A stretch of DNA of 64,000 bases, taken from NCBI GenBank assembly GCA_038230215.1, contig JBBRNR010000003.1, positions 1 through 64,000 on the forward strand, written 5' to 3'. The position numbers and the translations under genes are program-made. Origin of the DNA: DASVRZ01 sp038230215 (lineage in GTDB: Bacteria; Verrucomicrobiota; Verrucomicrobiia; Chthoniobacterales; DASVRZ01). Below are positions 1-9,506 of this stretch, in pieces (position 1 is the stretch's first letter; each line of letters begins with the position of its first letter). The notes under the pieces are model-generated. The model saw only the letters and a list, made by a program, of their open reading frames with translations. It searched no databases and was not told where the DNA came from.

Positions 1-9
1 AATGACTTA

Positions 10-1558
<1,549 letters not shown>

Positions 1559-1970
1559 AAGTTTGCGTTGAGACGCTAATCTCAACAAATTTTCTGACCT
1601 GATTAATAACCAAGTTACCCGCTGACGAATAACTTGGGTTTGTTCGGTCGAGCCTGCCTCTACAGACAGACTCTAAATATTTATTATCAAAGAATGTGAC
1701 GTATAACGCACAATTCAATTTTTGCTGTTTATTGACCGTTCTGAATTTCCGCATCAGGAAAATTTCAGAATCAAATTATCAAATATCAAAGCTCTTTAAC
1801 GCCTTGCTTTTCTTACGAAGAGCGCGGCATGAGGCGACAAAAAAACTCAACCTTAGCACCGGACTAACTTTCAAATGTTGTTAGATACGTTTCACAACGG
1901 ATCTTCCTACGCTTGCTCTTGTTTCCAAGAATTAGGCCGGGACGAAATTGAGTTCAATCTGAAGTCCCAA

Positions 1971-2001
1971 ATTTAAAGAACGCGCACTGTTTTATCAGTG
2001 C
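1971..2001 (-). promoter_or_regulatory. rrn leader antitermination site (boxB-like hairpin then boxA)
   Basis: On the minus strand, just downstream of the proximal promoter, the stem-loop GCACTG-ataaaa-CAGTGC (1984-2001) is followed at once by GTTCTTTAAAT (1971-1981). That closely matches the rRNA boxA consensus (YGCTCTTTAACA). The order boxB then boxA is that of known rrn leaders recognised by the NusB-S10 antitermination complex. The rest of the roughly 400-nt leader down to the 16S (1559-1970) holds no gene that I can see. Confidence 0.6.
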
Positions 2002-2022
2002 CTCCGAGCTTGTCGGGTCGTT

Positions 2023-2050
2023 ATCTTAATCGTTGTTCGGAAGGTGTCAA
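2023..2050 (-). promoter_or_regulatory. rRNA promoter, proximal copy
   Basis: On the minus strand a perfect -35 TTGACA (2045-2050) and a -10 TAAGAT (2023-2028) are separated by 16 bp. An A/T-rich stretch directly upstream of the -35 resembles an UP element. Transcription would start near 2016 and run through the boxB-boxA leader into 16S. Confidence 0.75.
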
Positions 2051-2241
2051 AAACTTTTTTTCAAAAATCTCTTACACCAACTTCGCCAGGATTAAACCAG
2101 CGATTAGCTAGCAGCGCCACTTTCATGACTCCCGGCTCGCTGCGGGATGACGATTTTAATCGTCCCTCACCGGGTGTCAAAAACTTCTTTTGAAAATCTT
2201 TTCCACCGCTTGTCGCCGGGGTTAATCAGCGATTTGCGAAG
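2041..2241. repeat. tandem duplication of the rRNA promoter upstream region
   Basis: Segments 2041-2112 and 2171-2241 are clearly related: both read GTGTCAAAAACTT, then an A/T-rich run, then CACC, CGCC, GG, TTAA and CAGCGATT in the same order. The offset is 130 bp. The copies have diverged but each keeps -35, -10 and upstream A/T tract, so one ancestral promoter unit was duplicated to give two rrn promoters. Confidence 0.7.
2153..2180 (-). promoter_or_regulatory. rRNA promoter, distal copy
   Basis: On the minus strand TTGACA (2175-2180), a 16-bp spacer and TAAAAT (2153-2158) form a second near-consensus sigma-70 promoter, again with an A/T-rich upstream stretch. It lies 130 bp upstream of the proximal promoter and has the same -35 context (GGTGTCAAAAACTT on the plus strand). 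Confidence 0.75.
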
Positions 2242-2350
2242 CCCAGATAATCCCACACCTAAAAGATCGCGCAAGTGGCTTTCTAAAAATATTTTGGCGG
2301 AGAGTTTTGCCGAGGCCAGACCCTCCGAGAGCACTATACTTTGGCGGTTA

Positions 2351-3565
2351 TTATTCCTTACCGAGGAGGACCACGCGATTGGTATTGGTTCCCTTCGTCT
2401 GATTGCTCACCCCCCAGCAATTTGCTGTCTTGGTAAACTCTTGGGCATTCACCAGTACCAAATGCGGACAGAGCCCGGCGGCAGCGGCAGCGGGAATGAC
2501 CAAATCTTCCATTTGGATGCGACTCCGATCAATTTCCCCGACTTCGAAGGCTATGGCTCCGCCTGGACGCAGGAGGCGGGCTAGTTCCCGGAAACAGAGC
2601 GTCATCTCTGTGCTCCAATCGACTTTCAATCGACTCTGCGTCAATGCCAGGCGCCTAGAATCGATCCCATTAAACCAGCAGCGCAGCCAATTATCCCCAG
2701 CATAATCTACTACACCGAGAAATGGCGGCGAGGTGATGACTAACGAAACTGAACCGACTTCCAATGGACTCTGCGTCATCGCGGACCCGGTGAAAAACCG
2801 CGCATCCACCTCCTTGGACCATCCGCCGTGCCGCAGCAGCGCCGCCGATTTCTTTAATATGATCGCCGCCACGTCGCGGCGCGGCGGCGTTTGCCCCCGG
2901 CTCGCATTGATTTTTCGCTGGCGGGCCGAGCTTACCGCCTGGTTCGGCGGCAGCGTATACACCGAGAAAAACCCGGACGAATGCCCCGTCAGCCGATTGG
3001 TCGCCACCATGCGAATCCAATCGTCCACCGCGTCATTCGACTGCGACTCGACTCGTTTTTTCAGGTAAACGCGCAAAGCCATCACCTCTCGCAGCGTTTC
3101 TGGATGATAAAAAACCAGCAAATCCTCCGTTCCCGGCTCCTCCTCCCCTGAAGCTGACCAATCAATCTCCGCCAGCCGCTCTTGAATCGCCTCCAGCGAC
3201 GGCGGATGCAGCCTGGGCTCGGCCAGAATGCGGCTCAGCGGATTGACATCGTTCCCCGCGGCCCTTCTTCCTAGCAACGCCGCTTCCAGCACCGTCGTCC
3301 CGCGGCCTAGAAAGGGGTCATAAACCAGTTCGCCGGGCTGCGTGAGTCGCTCGATAAAGAAACGCGGCAATTGCGGCTTGAAACACGCCCTATAAGAAAT
3401 CTCGTGCAAGGCATGGCCCGCGCGCTGTTTCGAAGTCCAGAATTCATTCGTATAAATCGGCACGCCGCATCCGGTTTGCGAAATCACCGTTTTCGCGCCA
3501 AAGGCTTCGAAATCTGCCAATTCCTGATGCAGCTCAGCGAGCGAAAGAGTGTCGAGATGTGGCAT
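2351..3565 (-). CDS. site-specific DNA methyltransferase (N4-cytosine/N6-adenine type), apparently solitary
   Basis: A protein of 404 residues with two diagnostic motifs. The AdoMet-binding motif DPFLGRGTT is at about 83-91, followed by NDVNPL. The catalytic TSPPF is at about 278-282, followed by LGVVDYAGDNWLR. TSPP(Y/F/W) is typical of N4-cytosine enzymes but also occurs in adenine enzymes, so the modified base is uncertain. The AdoMet motif precedes the catalytic motif, with about 80 residues before it. No restriction endonuclease gene is adjacent, so it may be an orphan regulator or epigenetic enzyme. It is transcribed toward the rRNA operon, and I see no clear terminator between them. Confidence 0.85.
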   Translation of the reverse strand: MPHLDTLSLAELHQELADFEAFGAKTVISQTGCGVPIYTNEFWTSKQRAGHALHEISYRACFKPQLPRFFIERLTQPGELVYDPFLGRGTTVLEAALLGRRAAGNDVNPLSRILAEPRLHPPSLEAIQERLAEIDWSASGEEEPGTEDLLVFYHPETLREVMALRVYLKKRVESQSNDAVDDWIRMVATNRLTGHSSGFFSVYTLPPNQAVSSARQRKINASRGQTPPRRDVAAIILKKSAALLRHGGWSKEVDARFFTGSAMTQSPLEVGSVSLVITSPPFLGVVDYAGDNWLRCWFNGIDSRRLALTQSRLKVDWSTEMTLCFRELARLLRPGGAIAFEVGEIDRSRIQMEDLVIPAAAAAGLCPHLVLVNAQEFTKTANCWGVSNQTKGTNTNRVVLLGKE

Positions 3566-3615
3566 GATGGAATGAGCCGTTGACCGCCCGGCGATTGCTT
3601 TTACTCTAAGCAGCG

Positions 3616-3984
3616 ATGGAAGTCAGCCCCGGCATTAATTACAAAATCGGCAACGAACGCCTCGTGAAAGTCACGGAGCGGGCGGGCGCACGGCTGACCG
3701 GGCTGCTCACGAAACAGGGCCGGCCTAATGGCGCTTTGCGCGTGGCGGTAATCGGCGGCGGTTGCTCGGGATTGCAATATAAGATGGATCTCGTCGACGG
3801 GCCGGCGAATCGCGACATCCTCGTGCGGTCGCAGGAGGTGAATGTGGTCGTTGACCCGAAAAGCGCGCTCTTTGTCAGCGGATCGGAGTTGGATTTCAGT
3901 GAGGATCTCCAGGCGGGCGGATTTAAGGTGACGAACCCAAATGCCGTGGCGCATTGCTCATGCGGAGAAAGTTTCGCAGCGTAG
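3616..3984 (+). CDS. iscA: A-type iron-sulfur carrier (IscA/ErpA/HesB family)
   Basis: A protein of 122 residues, the usual family length. The three conserved metal-binding cysteines are present: C50 in GGGCSGLQY and C114/C116 in HCSCGES near the C-terminus. Family members accept or deliver Fe-S clusters to apoproteins in the cytoplasm. It is followed after 32 bp by hscB and then hscA, which supports an ISC-type assembly role. Whether it corresponds to IscA or ErpA cannot be decided from sequence alone, and no iscS or iscU gene is in the window. Confidence 0.88.
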   Translation: MEVSPGINYKIGNERLVKVTERAGARLTGLLTKQGRPNGALRVAVIGGGCSGLQYKMDLVDGPANRDILVRSQEVNVVVDPKSALFVSGSELDFSEDLQAGGFKVTNPNAVAHCSCGESFAA

Positions 3985-4016
3985 GAATTATTAGCCACCA
4001 GCCACTAAGAAGAAGG

Positions 4017-4580
4017 ATGGCAGATGATTATTTCGCCCTGTTGGGTCTGCAGCGGGCTTTGACAGTCGGTGACGCGGAGCTGAAAGACGCCTGGCATCAC
4101 ACGGCGGCGACGGCGCGCGATGCGGAGACAATTCACCGCGCGTATGCAACGCTGCGCGATCCTGCCCGTCGGATTGGGCATTTGCTGGAGCTGCACGGAA
4201 GGAAAATAGACAGCGAGGAAACGCCGGGAGAGCGACTTTTTGATCTCTTTTTCACAGTGGCCGCCGCGTTGAAGACCGCAGATATCGTTGGAACTCAAAT
4301 CGAATCTACTTCCTCGGCTTTGCATCGCGCCGGGCTAACTAACCAACTTCTAACCAGTTTGGACGAGCTAACCTTGGCAGGCGCGGCCGTGGCAGTGGAA
4401 AGAACCAATCGCGACACTCAGCTCACATCACTGGCGGCGAATTTCCTGAATTTTTCGGATGCCGAATGGGAAGTGCTAACCTCGCTCGGAAGTGACTTCG
4501 CATTTTTAACCAAGTGGACCGGTGAAATCCAAAAGCGCGAGACGCGCTTGCAGGAAACGTTAATGGGAAAAATTGTATGA
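4017..4580 (+). CDS. hscB: HscB-like Fe-S co-chaperone with degenerate J domain
   Basis: I chose ATG 4017, after AGAAGAAGG, because the protein then starts MADDYFALLGL as HscB proteins do. The gene gives 187 residues. The J-domain region keeps DYFxLLGL, a helix with AYATLRDPARR and LLELHG, which match HscB. However, the HPD tripeptide that stimulates the Hsp70 ATPase is absent: the position reads AWHHTAATARD. The C-terminal helical domain is recognisable by position. The stop overlaps the hscA start as ATGA, so the two are translationally coupled. Identity rests on context plus these motifs. The lost HPD suggests altered or weak J function. Confidence 0.75.
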   Translation: MADDYFALLGLQRALTVGDAELKDAWHHTAATARDAETIHRAYATLRDPARRIGHLLELHGRKIDSEETPGERLFDLFFTVAAALKTADIVGTQIESTSSALHRAGLTNQLLTSLDELTLAGAAVAVERTNRDTQLTSLAANFLNFSDAEWEVLTSLGSDFAFLTKWTGEIQKRETRLQETLMGKIV

Positions 4581-6301
4581 ACACTTCGGAAATCATCATC
4601 GGCATCGACCTCGGCACGACCAACTCGGCGGTGGGTTTCATGGAAGCCGGACTGCCGTTCTTGTTAGCCGATTCAGACGGCGAACGTCTCACGCCGAGCG
4701 TGGTTTATTTTCCAGAGTCGAATGGAACTCCGCTCGTCGGGCGGGCGGCGGCGCGGATGAAAACGGTTCGTCCAGAATCGACGGTTTCCTCGATCAAACG
4801 CCTGATCGGCAGTGGCGAAAACGTTACTATTCACGGCGTTGCCCATTCGCCCGAAGAGATCTCGGCACTGATCCTAACCAAACTCAAATCCGACGCAGAA
4901 TCGAGTCTAACTCAAATGGTTAGTCGCGCAGTGATCACCGTTCCGGCCTACTTCAACGACGCCCAGCGCGCGGCCACCAAACGCGCCGGTGAACTCGCTG
5001 GACTGATTGTCGAGCGCATCTTGAATGAACCGACTGCGGCCGCCCTTGCTTACGGTCTCGACAAGTTGAAAGATCGCTCGAAGATCGCGGTTTACGATCT
5101 CGGCGGCGGCACGTTTGATATTAGCATTTTGCAGTTGAACCAAGGCGTCTTTGAGGTGCTTTCGACCAATGGTAACACGCAGCTAGGCGGCGACGATGTG
5201 GACACGGCGCTCATCGCGGACTGTGATCTCGACATTCCAGATTGGGAAAAGCGCGAGCTGGTCATTCAAGCCAAGCACCGGTTGTCCGACGAGGAAAACA
5301 TGGAGATCGCCCTTCCGATTTCGTCGGCAGGTCCGCAAAGTTTTCAGTTGAGTCGCATTCGACTGGAACAAATTGCGCGCCCGATCATTGAGCGCACGCG
5401 GGTTCATTGCGTTCGATCGCTGGCCGACGCGGGATTAAAGCCAGGCGACCTCGACGAAGTCATTTTGGTCGGAGGATCGACCCGCATGCCATTGGTTAGA
5501 ACATTGGTCGCGGAGTGGTTTGGCAAGGAACCTAACCTCACGCAAAATCCCGATGAGGCGGTCGCGCTCGGAGCCACGATTCAGGCGGGCATTCTGAGTG
5601 GCGCGGTGACTAACATCACGTTGTTAGACGTGACTCCGCTTTCGTTAGGAATCGAAACGGCGGGCGGCTTAATGAATGTCCTTATTCCGCGAAATTCCAC
5701 GATTCCGCTCAAGCGCGGTGAGATGTTTACCACGAGTGCTAACAACCAGACTTCCATGGTAATCAAAGCTCTCCAGGGCGAGCGCGAAATGGCCCGTGAT
5801 AATTGGAAACTCGGGGAATTTACCATCGACTTCGCTCCAGCACCACGCGGCGTGGCACGAGTCGGCGTGCAATTTGAGATCGATGCGAATGGCATTCTTC
5901 ATGTGCTGGCTCGCGATGTGGCGACTGGAAAAGACCGGACGCTGGAAGTGACGAGCAGCGTGGACGTGGCCGATGAACGCGTGGAGCAAATGATCGCAGA
6001 ATCGGTCGAGCACGCGTTCGACGACATGAGCGAACGCATTTTTACCGAGGCAAGTTTGAAGGCGAAAGAAATGTTAGTCGCGGTGGACAATGCGCTCACG
6101 TTGTTAGGCGAGGAAGTCAGCGCAGAGGAACGTCAGCAGATCGCGCTTTTAACCAACGAGGTTAGACAGGCGTTGGAGCTGGGGGAGAATCAGCGTCTGA
6201 AACGCGCCAATGGCGCACTTGATGCGGGCACGCAAAACTTGGCCACGCTGTTGATGGAGCGCGCCATGGCCGCCGCCTTGGAAAAACGCGGCCTGATTTG
6301 A
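4577..6301 (+). CDS. hscA: Hsp70-family Fe-S assembly chaperone HscA
   Basis: A 574-residue Hsp70. The nucleotide-binding domain has GIDLGTTNSAVGF at the N-terminus, NEPTAAALAYGL and VYDLGGGTFDIS near 150-180, and ILVGGSTRMP near 295. A substrate-binding domain follows (DVTPLSLGIETAGG). It is shorter than a typical HscA (about 616): after LGGDDVDTALIADCDLD the segment before REL is compressed, so part of NBD subdomain IIB is missing. It overlaps hscB by 4 bp and lies in the iscA-hscB-hscA set, which argues for HscA over a housekeeping DnaK. The coding sequence is rich in CTAAC/GTTAG pentamers compared with nuo genes. Confidence 0.88.
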   Translation: MNTSEIIIGIDLGTTNSAVGFMEAGLPFLLADSDGERLTPSVVYFPESNGTPLVGRAAARMKTVRPESTVSSIKRLIGSGENVTIHGVAHSPEEISALILTKLKSDAESSLTQMVSRAVITVPAYFNDAQRAATKRAGELAGLIVERILNEPTAAALAYGLDKLKDRSKIAVYDLGGGTFDISILQLNQGVFEVLSTNGNTQLGGDDVDTALIADCDLDIPDWEKRELVIQAKHRLSDEENMEIALPISSAGPQSFQLSRIRLEQIARPIIERTRVHCVRSLADAGLKPGDLDEVILVGGSTRMPLVRTLVAEWFGKEPNLTQNPDEAVALGATIQAGILSGAVTNITLLDVTPLSLGIETAGGLMNVLIPRNSTIPLKRGEMFTTSANNQTSMVIKALQGEREMARDNWKLGEFTIDFAPAPRGVARVGVQFEIDANGILHVLARDVATGKDRTLEVTSSVDVADERVEQMIAESVEHAFDDMSERIFTEASLKAKEMLVAVDNALTLLGEEVSAEERQQIALLTNEVRQALELGENQRLKRANGALDAGTQNLATLLMERAMAAALEKRGLI

Positions 6302-6314
6302 GTTACATTCTATT

Positions 6315-6896
6315 CTAACCGCGGAGCTTGGTGATGGTGTTAAGCAGCGTCTCCGCGAGTGCCACAATCCGTTGGGCCTTGCGTAGGTCGATCAGTTTTC
6401 CAGCCTCGTCAAAGGCTTCATAGGCCTTGGAAAGCGTGACTTGATCGGGCAAAACGAGGACGCCCATATTGCCGAGCATCACACGCAAGGCGAGAAGACT
6501 GCGGAGGCCGCCAAGGCCACCGGGCGACGCGGAGCAGAGGGCAACGATTTTGCCACTAAAGGCGGCAAGCTCAGCCTCGTCCTCTGTCTCGGTGCGCGAG
6601 GCCCAATCGATGGCGTTTTTCAGCAAGGGCGTAAACGAGCTGTTGTATTCCGGAGAGGCGATGAGGAATCCGTCGCTGGCGATCAGGAGCGCCTTAAATT
6701 TCTTCGCGCCCTCGGGCAATCCGCTGGCGGATTCGAGATCTTGATCCATCAGCGGCAGGGCGAGTTCGCGCAGATCGACGACGGCAACTTCCGCCCCGGC
6801 GCTGCGCGCAGCCTCGACGGCGTGGGCAAGCAGTTTCTGATTGTAAGATCCTGTGCGGCTGCTGCCGGAGAAGGCGACAATTTTCGGTGGATTCAT
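6315..6896 (-). CDS. NADPH-dependent FMN reductase family protein
   Basis: A flavodoxin-like protein of 193 residues, from ATG 6896 (MNPPKIVAFSGSSRTGSYNQ). A longer open frame reaches 7058, but the N-terminal strand IVAFSGSSR followed by the phosphate-binding loop fits the shorter start. SPEYNSSFTPLLKNAIDW is the classic motif of the NADPH-dependent FMN reductase/azoreductase family, which reduces FMN or quinones with NAD(P)H. It converges on hscA with a 13-bp gap. The exact substrate is unknown. Confidence 0.85.
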   Translation of the reverse strand: MNPPKIVAFSGSSRTGSYNQKLLAHAVEAARSAGAEVAVVDLRELALPLMDQDLESASGLPEGAKKFKALLIASDGFLIASPEYNSSFTPLLKNAIDWASRTETEDEAELAAFSGKIVALCSASPGGLGGLRSLLALRVMLGNMGVLVLPDQVTLSKAYEAFDEAGKLIDLRKAQRIVALAETLLNTITKLRG

Positions 6897-7011
6897 GGAC
6901 TCAGAGCTAACAGTTCGCATCCTCCGATTCAAGCCTTGGAACGAGTCTGAATGAAATGGAAGTCGAATGATGTTCCTTGCGCTGGACGAAGATGGGGTTT
7001 TTCTTTGCCAG

Positions 7012-7425
7012 ATGAAGATTCCCAATTTGCGCAGTCCCTCAGCCAAGGTCGGTGGCATTGTTTATTTCGGCCGTATGCTCGATAAAATCCGCCTCAATGC
7101 CGAGGGCAATCTGCCTGAGGATTACATTAAGAATCTCGGAGGTGGCTTCGACGAGCGCCTCCTGAATTTCCTCCATGTGGCTTACGGCGATGTCGTTCTG
7201 GAAACGCTCACCGGCAAATCCGACGACGCCATGCTCGCCTGGTGTTTCGCCAATGGACGCGTGCCGCACGAGGAGGAAATCGAAGTTTGGAACGGCTTTA
7301 TGAGCAAACGCGGCTGGCGGGATGACGCGAACGAAATCCTCACGCGGCGAAAGAAGGAATCCGGTTTCGAGAACCGCGACGACATCCAGACGATGTTCGA
7401 ATACATTGACGCCGACGAGGCGTAA
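7012..7425 (+). CDS. DUF5069 domain protein
   Basis: A small soluble protein of 137 residues from ATG 7012. An in-frame ATG at 6967 would add 15 residues (MMFLALDEDG...), and the sequence does not decide between them. The start LRSPSAKVGGIVYFGRMLDKIRL and the later WCFANGRVPHEEEIEVWNGFMSKRGW match the DUF5069 pattern that I associate with Verrucomicrobiota and Planctomycetes proteins. Function is unknown. It has no signal peptide or membrane segment. Confidence 0.75.
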   Translation: MKIPNLRSPSAKVGGIVYFGRMLDKIRLNAEGNLPEDYIKNLGGGFDERLLNFLHVAYGDVVLETLTGKSDDAMLAWCFANGRVPHEEEIEVWNGFMSKRGWRDDANEILTRRKKESGFENRDDIQTMFEYIDADEA

Positions 7426-7449
7426 GCCGACTTCGCATTTTCCTTAAAG

Positions 7450-7539
7450 TGGCGGATGGGCAGGGATTCGAACCCTGGTTGCCTTTAACAGCAAACACGC
7501 TTTCCAGGCGTGCGCATTCGACCACTCTGCCACCCATCC
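7450..7539 (-). tRNA. tRNA-Ser (anticodon GGA)
   Basis: The minus strand reads GGATGGG (acceptor), a D-arm, CCTGGAAAG with anticodon GGA, a long variable arm as expected for a class II tRNA, a T-arm GGTTCGAATCC and CCCATCC-G-CCA. The 7-bp acceptor stem pairs perfectly and CCA is encoded. It lies just downstream of the minus-strand zinc-ribbon gene. Confidence 0.96.
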
Positions 7540-7613
7540 TTGGTTTCTTTGCGGACGGCGAATTTGCGTTGTTTCCCCACAACACGCAAGCGGCGATTTT
7601 CGGTCCGCTAAAA

Positions 7614-8009
7614 TTATTCAGCGACTCCGAGTTCGGCTTTTGCCTCGGCGATCCCGGTCTGCAACTCGGTCTGGCGCTCAACCAAGCTTTGCATACGCAA
7701 CTGATGCCGGTGCAACTCCATGTTCAGGCGGCTGACGTTTCCGCGAAGCTCGGTGATCTGGGTGACGTTTTCCTTGAGCTGACCTTCCAGGCTGGTGAGT
7801 TCGGCTTTGACGACTGAGGGGTCGCGCCCATGAGTGGAGGAAACTGATGAAGGCTCTTCGATGACAAATTGATGCTGGCAGAAGGGACATTCTACGAGCT
7901 GACCGATCATGGTTTTCGGGGCGGCGACACTTTTATGGCAAGCGACGCACTGGATGACGAGGGTCTCTTCTTCGGTGGGGTGATGGGACGCGGGAGTTTC
8001 TGGAGCCAT
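7614..8009 (-). CDS. zinc-ribbon plus coiled-coil protein of unknown function
   Basis: ATG 8009 gives 131 residues. The N-terminal part has a CxxC-x17-CxxC zinc ribbon (CVACHKSVAAPKTMIGQLVECPFC), as in many small verrucomicrobial and planctomycetal proteins. The C-terminal half (about 55-125) is charged and strongly helical, probably a coiled coil (SLEGQLKENVTQITELRGNVSRL). No enzyme motif or signal peptide is visible, so I assign no function. Confidence 0.65.
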   Translation of the reverse strand: MAPETPASHHPTEEETLVIQCVACHKSVAAPKTMIGQLVECPFCQHQFVIEEPSSVSSTHGRDPSVVKAELTSLEGQLKENVTQITELRGNVSRLNMELHRHQLRMQSLVERQTELQTGIAEAKAELGVAE

Positions 8010-8199
8010 AATTCTCTTAAGAAACAAGCAACTTCAGTTCCAAATTGCGGATAGAGTGAAGTTATTTTTAGCGACAAGTTCATTGTGTGAACCGATCCAA
8101 GCCCGCGAGCTGCGCGAGGGCTTGATGAGCTGAATATCCCGCTAATGGAAGTTGCCTAATAGTATAAGTCAGATTCCACTATGACTCGGATCAGAAAAC

Positions 8200-8237
8200 A
8201 GCCCGGCTTGTTCTATTATGAACCGCCGGGCTTTTTT
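8200..8237 (+). terminator. intrinsic terminator-like hairpin in the nuoH leader
   Basis: AGCCCGGC (8200-8207) pairs perfectly with GCCGGGCT (8225-8232) and is followed by a T run. It lies 60 bp before the nuoH start, although no plus-strand gene ends upstream; the stretch 8010-8199 shows no convincing ORF. It may end a small transcript or attenuate nuoH transcription. It also shows that an upstream in-frame ATG at 8218, inside the hairpin, is an unlikely nuoH start. Confidence 0.7.
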
Positions 8238-8298
8238 GCAAGCAGGCCACATTTGTTCGTTTACAGAGCGGGCGGGAGTTGTCATTTTCTCGCAGCTC

Positions 8299-9486
8299 AT
8301 GGACTGGACGATCACCACATTTATCCTTATTTCGGCCATTAAAACGCTCGCCATTATCTTCGGCGTCGTCTTGCCGATGGTTTCCTACACCGTCTATGCT
8401 GAGCGGAAGGTGAGCGCGCTCATCCAGGATCGCATTGGACCGAATCGCGTCGGACTGCCTCTCACACTCTTCGGCGGAAAAAAGGATTTTAGCTTCTTTG
8501 GCCTCGTCCAGCCCATTGCCGACGCGGTGAAACTCCTTATCAAAGAGGACTTTACGCCGGGTCACGTCAATAAATTTTACTATTGGCTGGCTCCAGCGCT
8601 TGGAGTGGCTCCGGCCTTGATCACACTGGCCGTCATTCCCTTTGGCAGCGTGCTCAACCTCGATCCGATCCTCATTCCGCTCGGGCAAAAACTTGGGATG
8701 GATCTCGGTTTTGGAAACATCCCGATGGTCATCGCCAATGTGGACATTGGCGTCCTTTTCATTTTCGCCATCGCCTCAGTCGGTGTTTACGGAATCGTCC
8801 TTGCTGGCTGGTCGGCCAACTCGAAATACCCGTTCCTCGGCGGCATTCGCTCCAGCTCGCAGATGATCTCCTACGAGCTATCCCTCGGCCTTTCGGTCAT
8901 CCCGATCTTCCTTCTCATCGGCAACCTCAATCTCTCTACCATCGTCCAGTATCAGATCGAAAATGGCTGGCTCATTCTGCCCTTTGGCCCATTTGGACCT
9001 CATTTTTTTACCCTCCAGCGTTTCCTGCTCTGGATTCCGATGCTGATTTCCTTCCTCGTTTTCACGGTGGCGATGTTTGCGGAAACGAATCGACTTCCAT
9101 TCGACTTGCCCGAGGCCGAGCAGGAACTCGTCGGCGGCTATCACACCGAGTATTCCTCGATGAAATTCGCACTTTTCTTCCTCGGCGAATACGCGGCCAT
9201 GATTGCCGGGTCGTCTGTCATCGTCACACTTTTCTTCGGCGCATGGCATTTCTGGGGCATCCCTGATGGCACGGTCGGCGGTTTAGCCGGACTCTTCTGG
9301 GGCCTCGTGAACATCGCTGTTTTCTTTGGAAAAGTGGCTGTGCTGCTGATCTTTTTTATCTGGGTGCGTTGGACTTTGCCCCGTTTCCGCTATGATCAAC
9401 TGATGAAACTCGGCTGGTATTTCTTCTTCGAGCTTGCCCTCGTCAATATCTTCCTCGCCGCGATCATTCTGGCGTTTGTTAAATAA
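8299..9486 (+). CDS. nuoH: NADH-quinone oxidoreductase subunit H
   Basis: A 395-residue membrane protein of complex I, the subunit at the junction with the peripheral arm that helps form the quinone site. I chose ATG 8299 (MDWTITTFILIS). Conserved family segments include YAERKVSALIQDRIGPNRVG near the N-terminus, ADAVKLLIKED, and ETNRLPFDLPEAEQELVGGYHTEYSSMKFALFFLGEY in the centre. About eight membrane helices are visible. It is the first nuo gene here: subunits A-G are absent, so the peripheral arm must be encoded elsewhere or upstream of another block. Confidence 0.96.
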   Translation: MDWTITTFILISAIKTLAIIFGVVLPMVSYTVYAERKVSALIQDRIGPNRVGLPLTLFGGKKDFSFFGLVQPIADAVKLLIKEDFTPGHVNKFYYWLAPALGVAPALITLAVIPFGSVLNLDPILIPLGQKLGMDLGFGNIPMVIANVDIGVLFIFAIASVGVYGIVLAGWSANSKYPFLGGIRSSSQMISYELSLGLSVIPIFLLIGNLNLSTIVQYQIENGWLILPFGPFGPHFFTLQRFLLWIPMLISFLVFTVAMFAETNRLPFDLPEAEQELVGGYHTEYSSMKFALFFLGEYAAMIAGSSVIVTLFFGAWHFWGIPDGTVGGLAGLFWGLVNIAVFFGKVAVLLIFFIWVRWTLPRFRYDQLMKLGWYFFFELALVNIFLAAIILAFVK

Positions 9487-9506
9487 TCCGACTCTTTTTT
9501 TCTCTC

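Noticed and set aside
1790..1804. Plus-strand GCTCTTTAACG, a perfect boxA
   Set aside because: It is on the strand opposite to the rRNA transcript, so it cannot act in rrn antitermination; the minus-strand boxA at 1971-1981 fits better.
8218..8298. Longer nuoH starting at 8218
   Set aside because: That start lies in the terminator-like hairpin and adds residues not seen in NuoH; MDWTITT at 8299 is normal.
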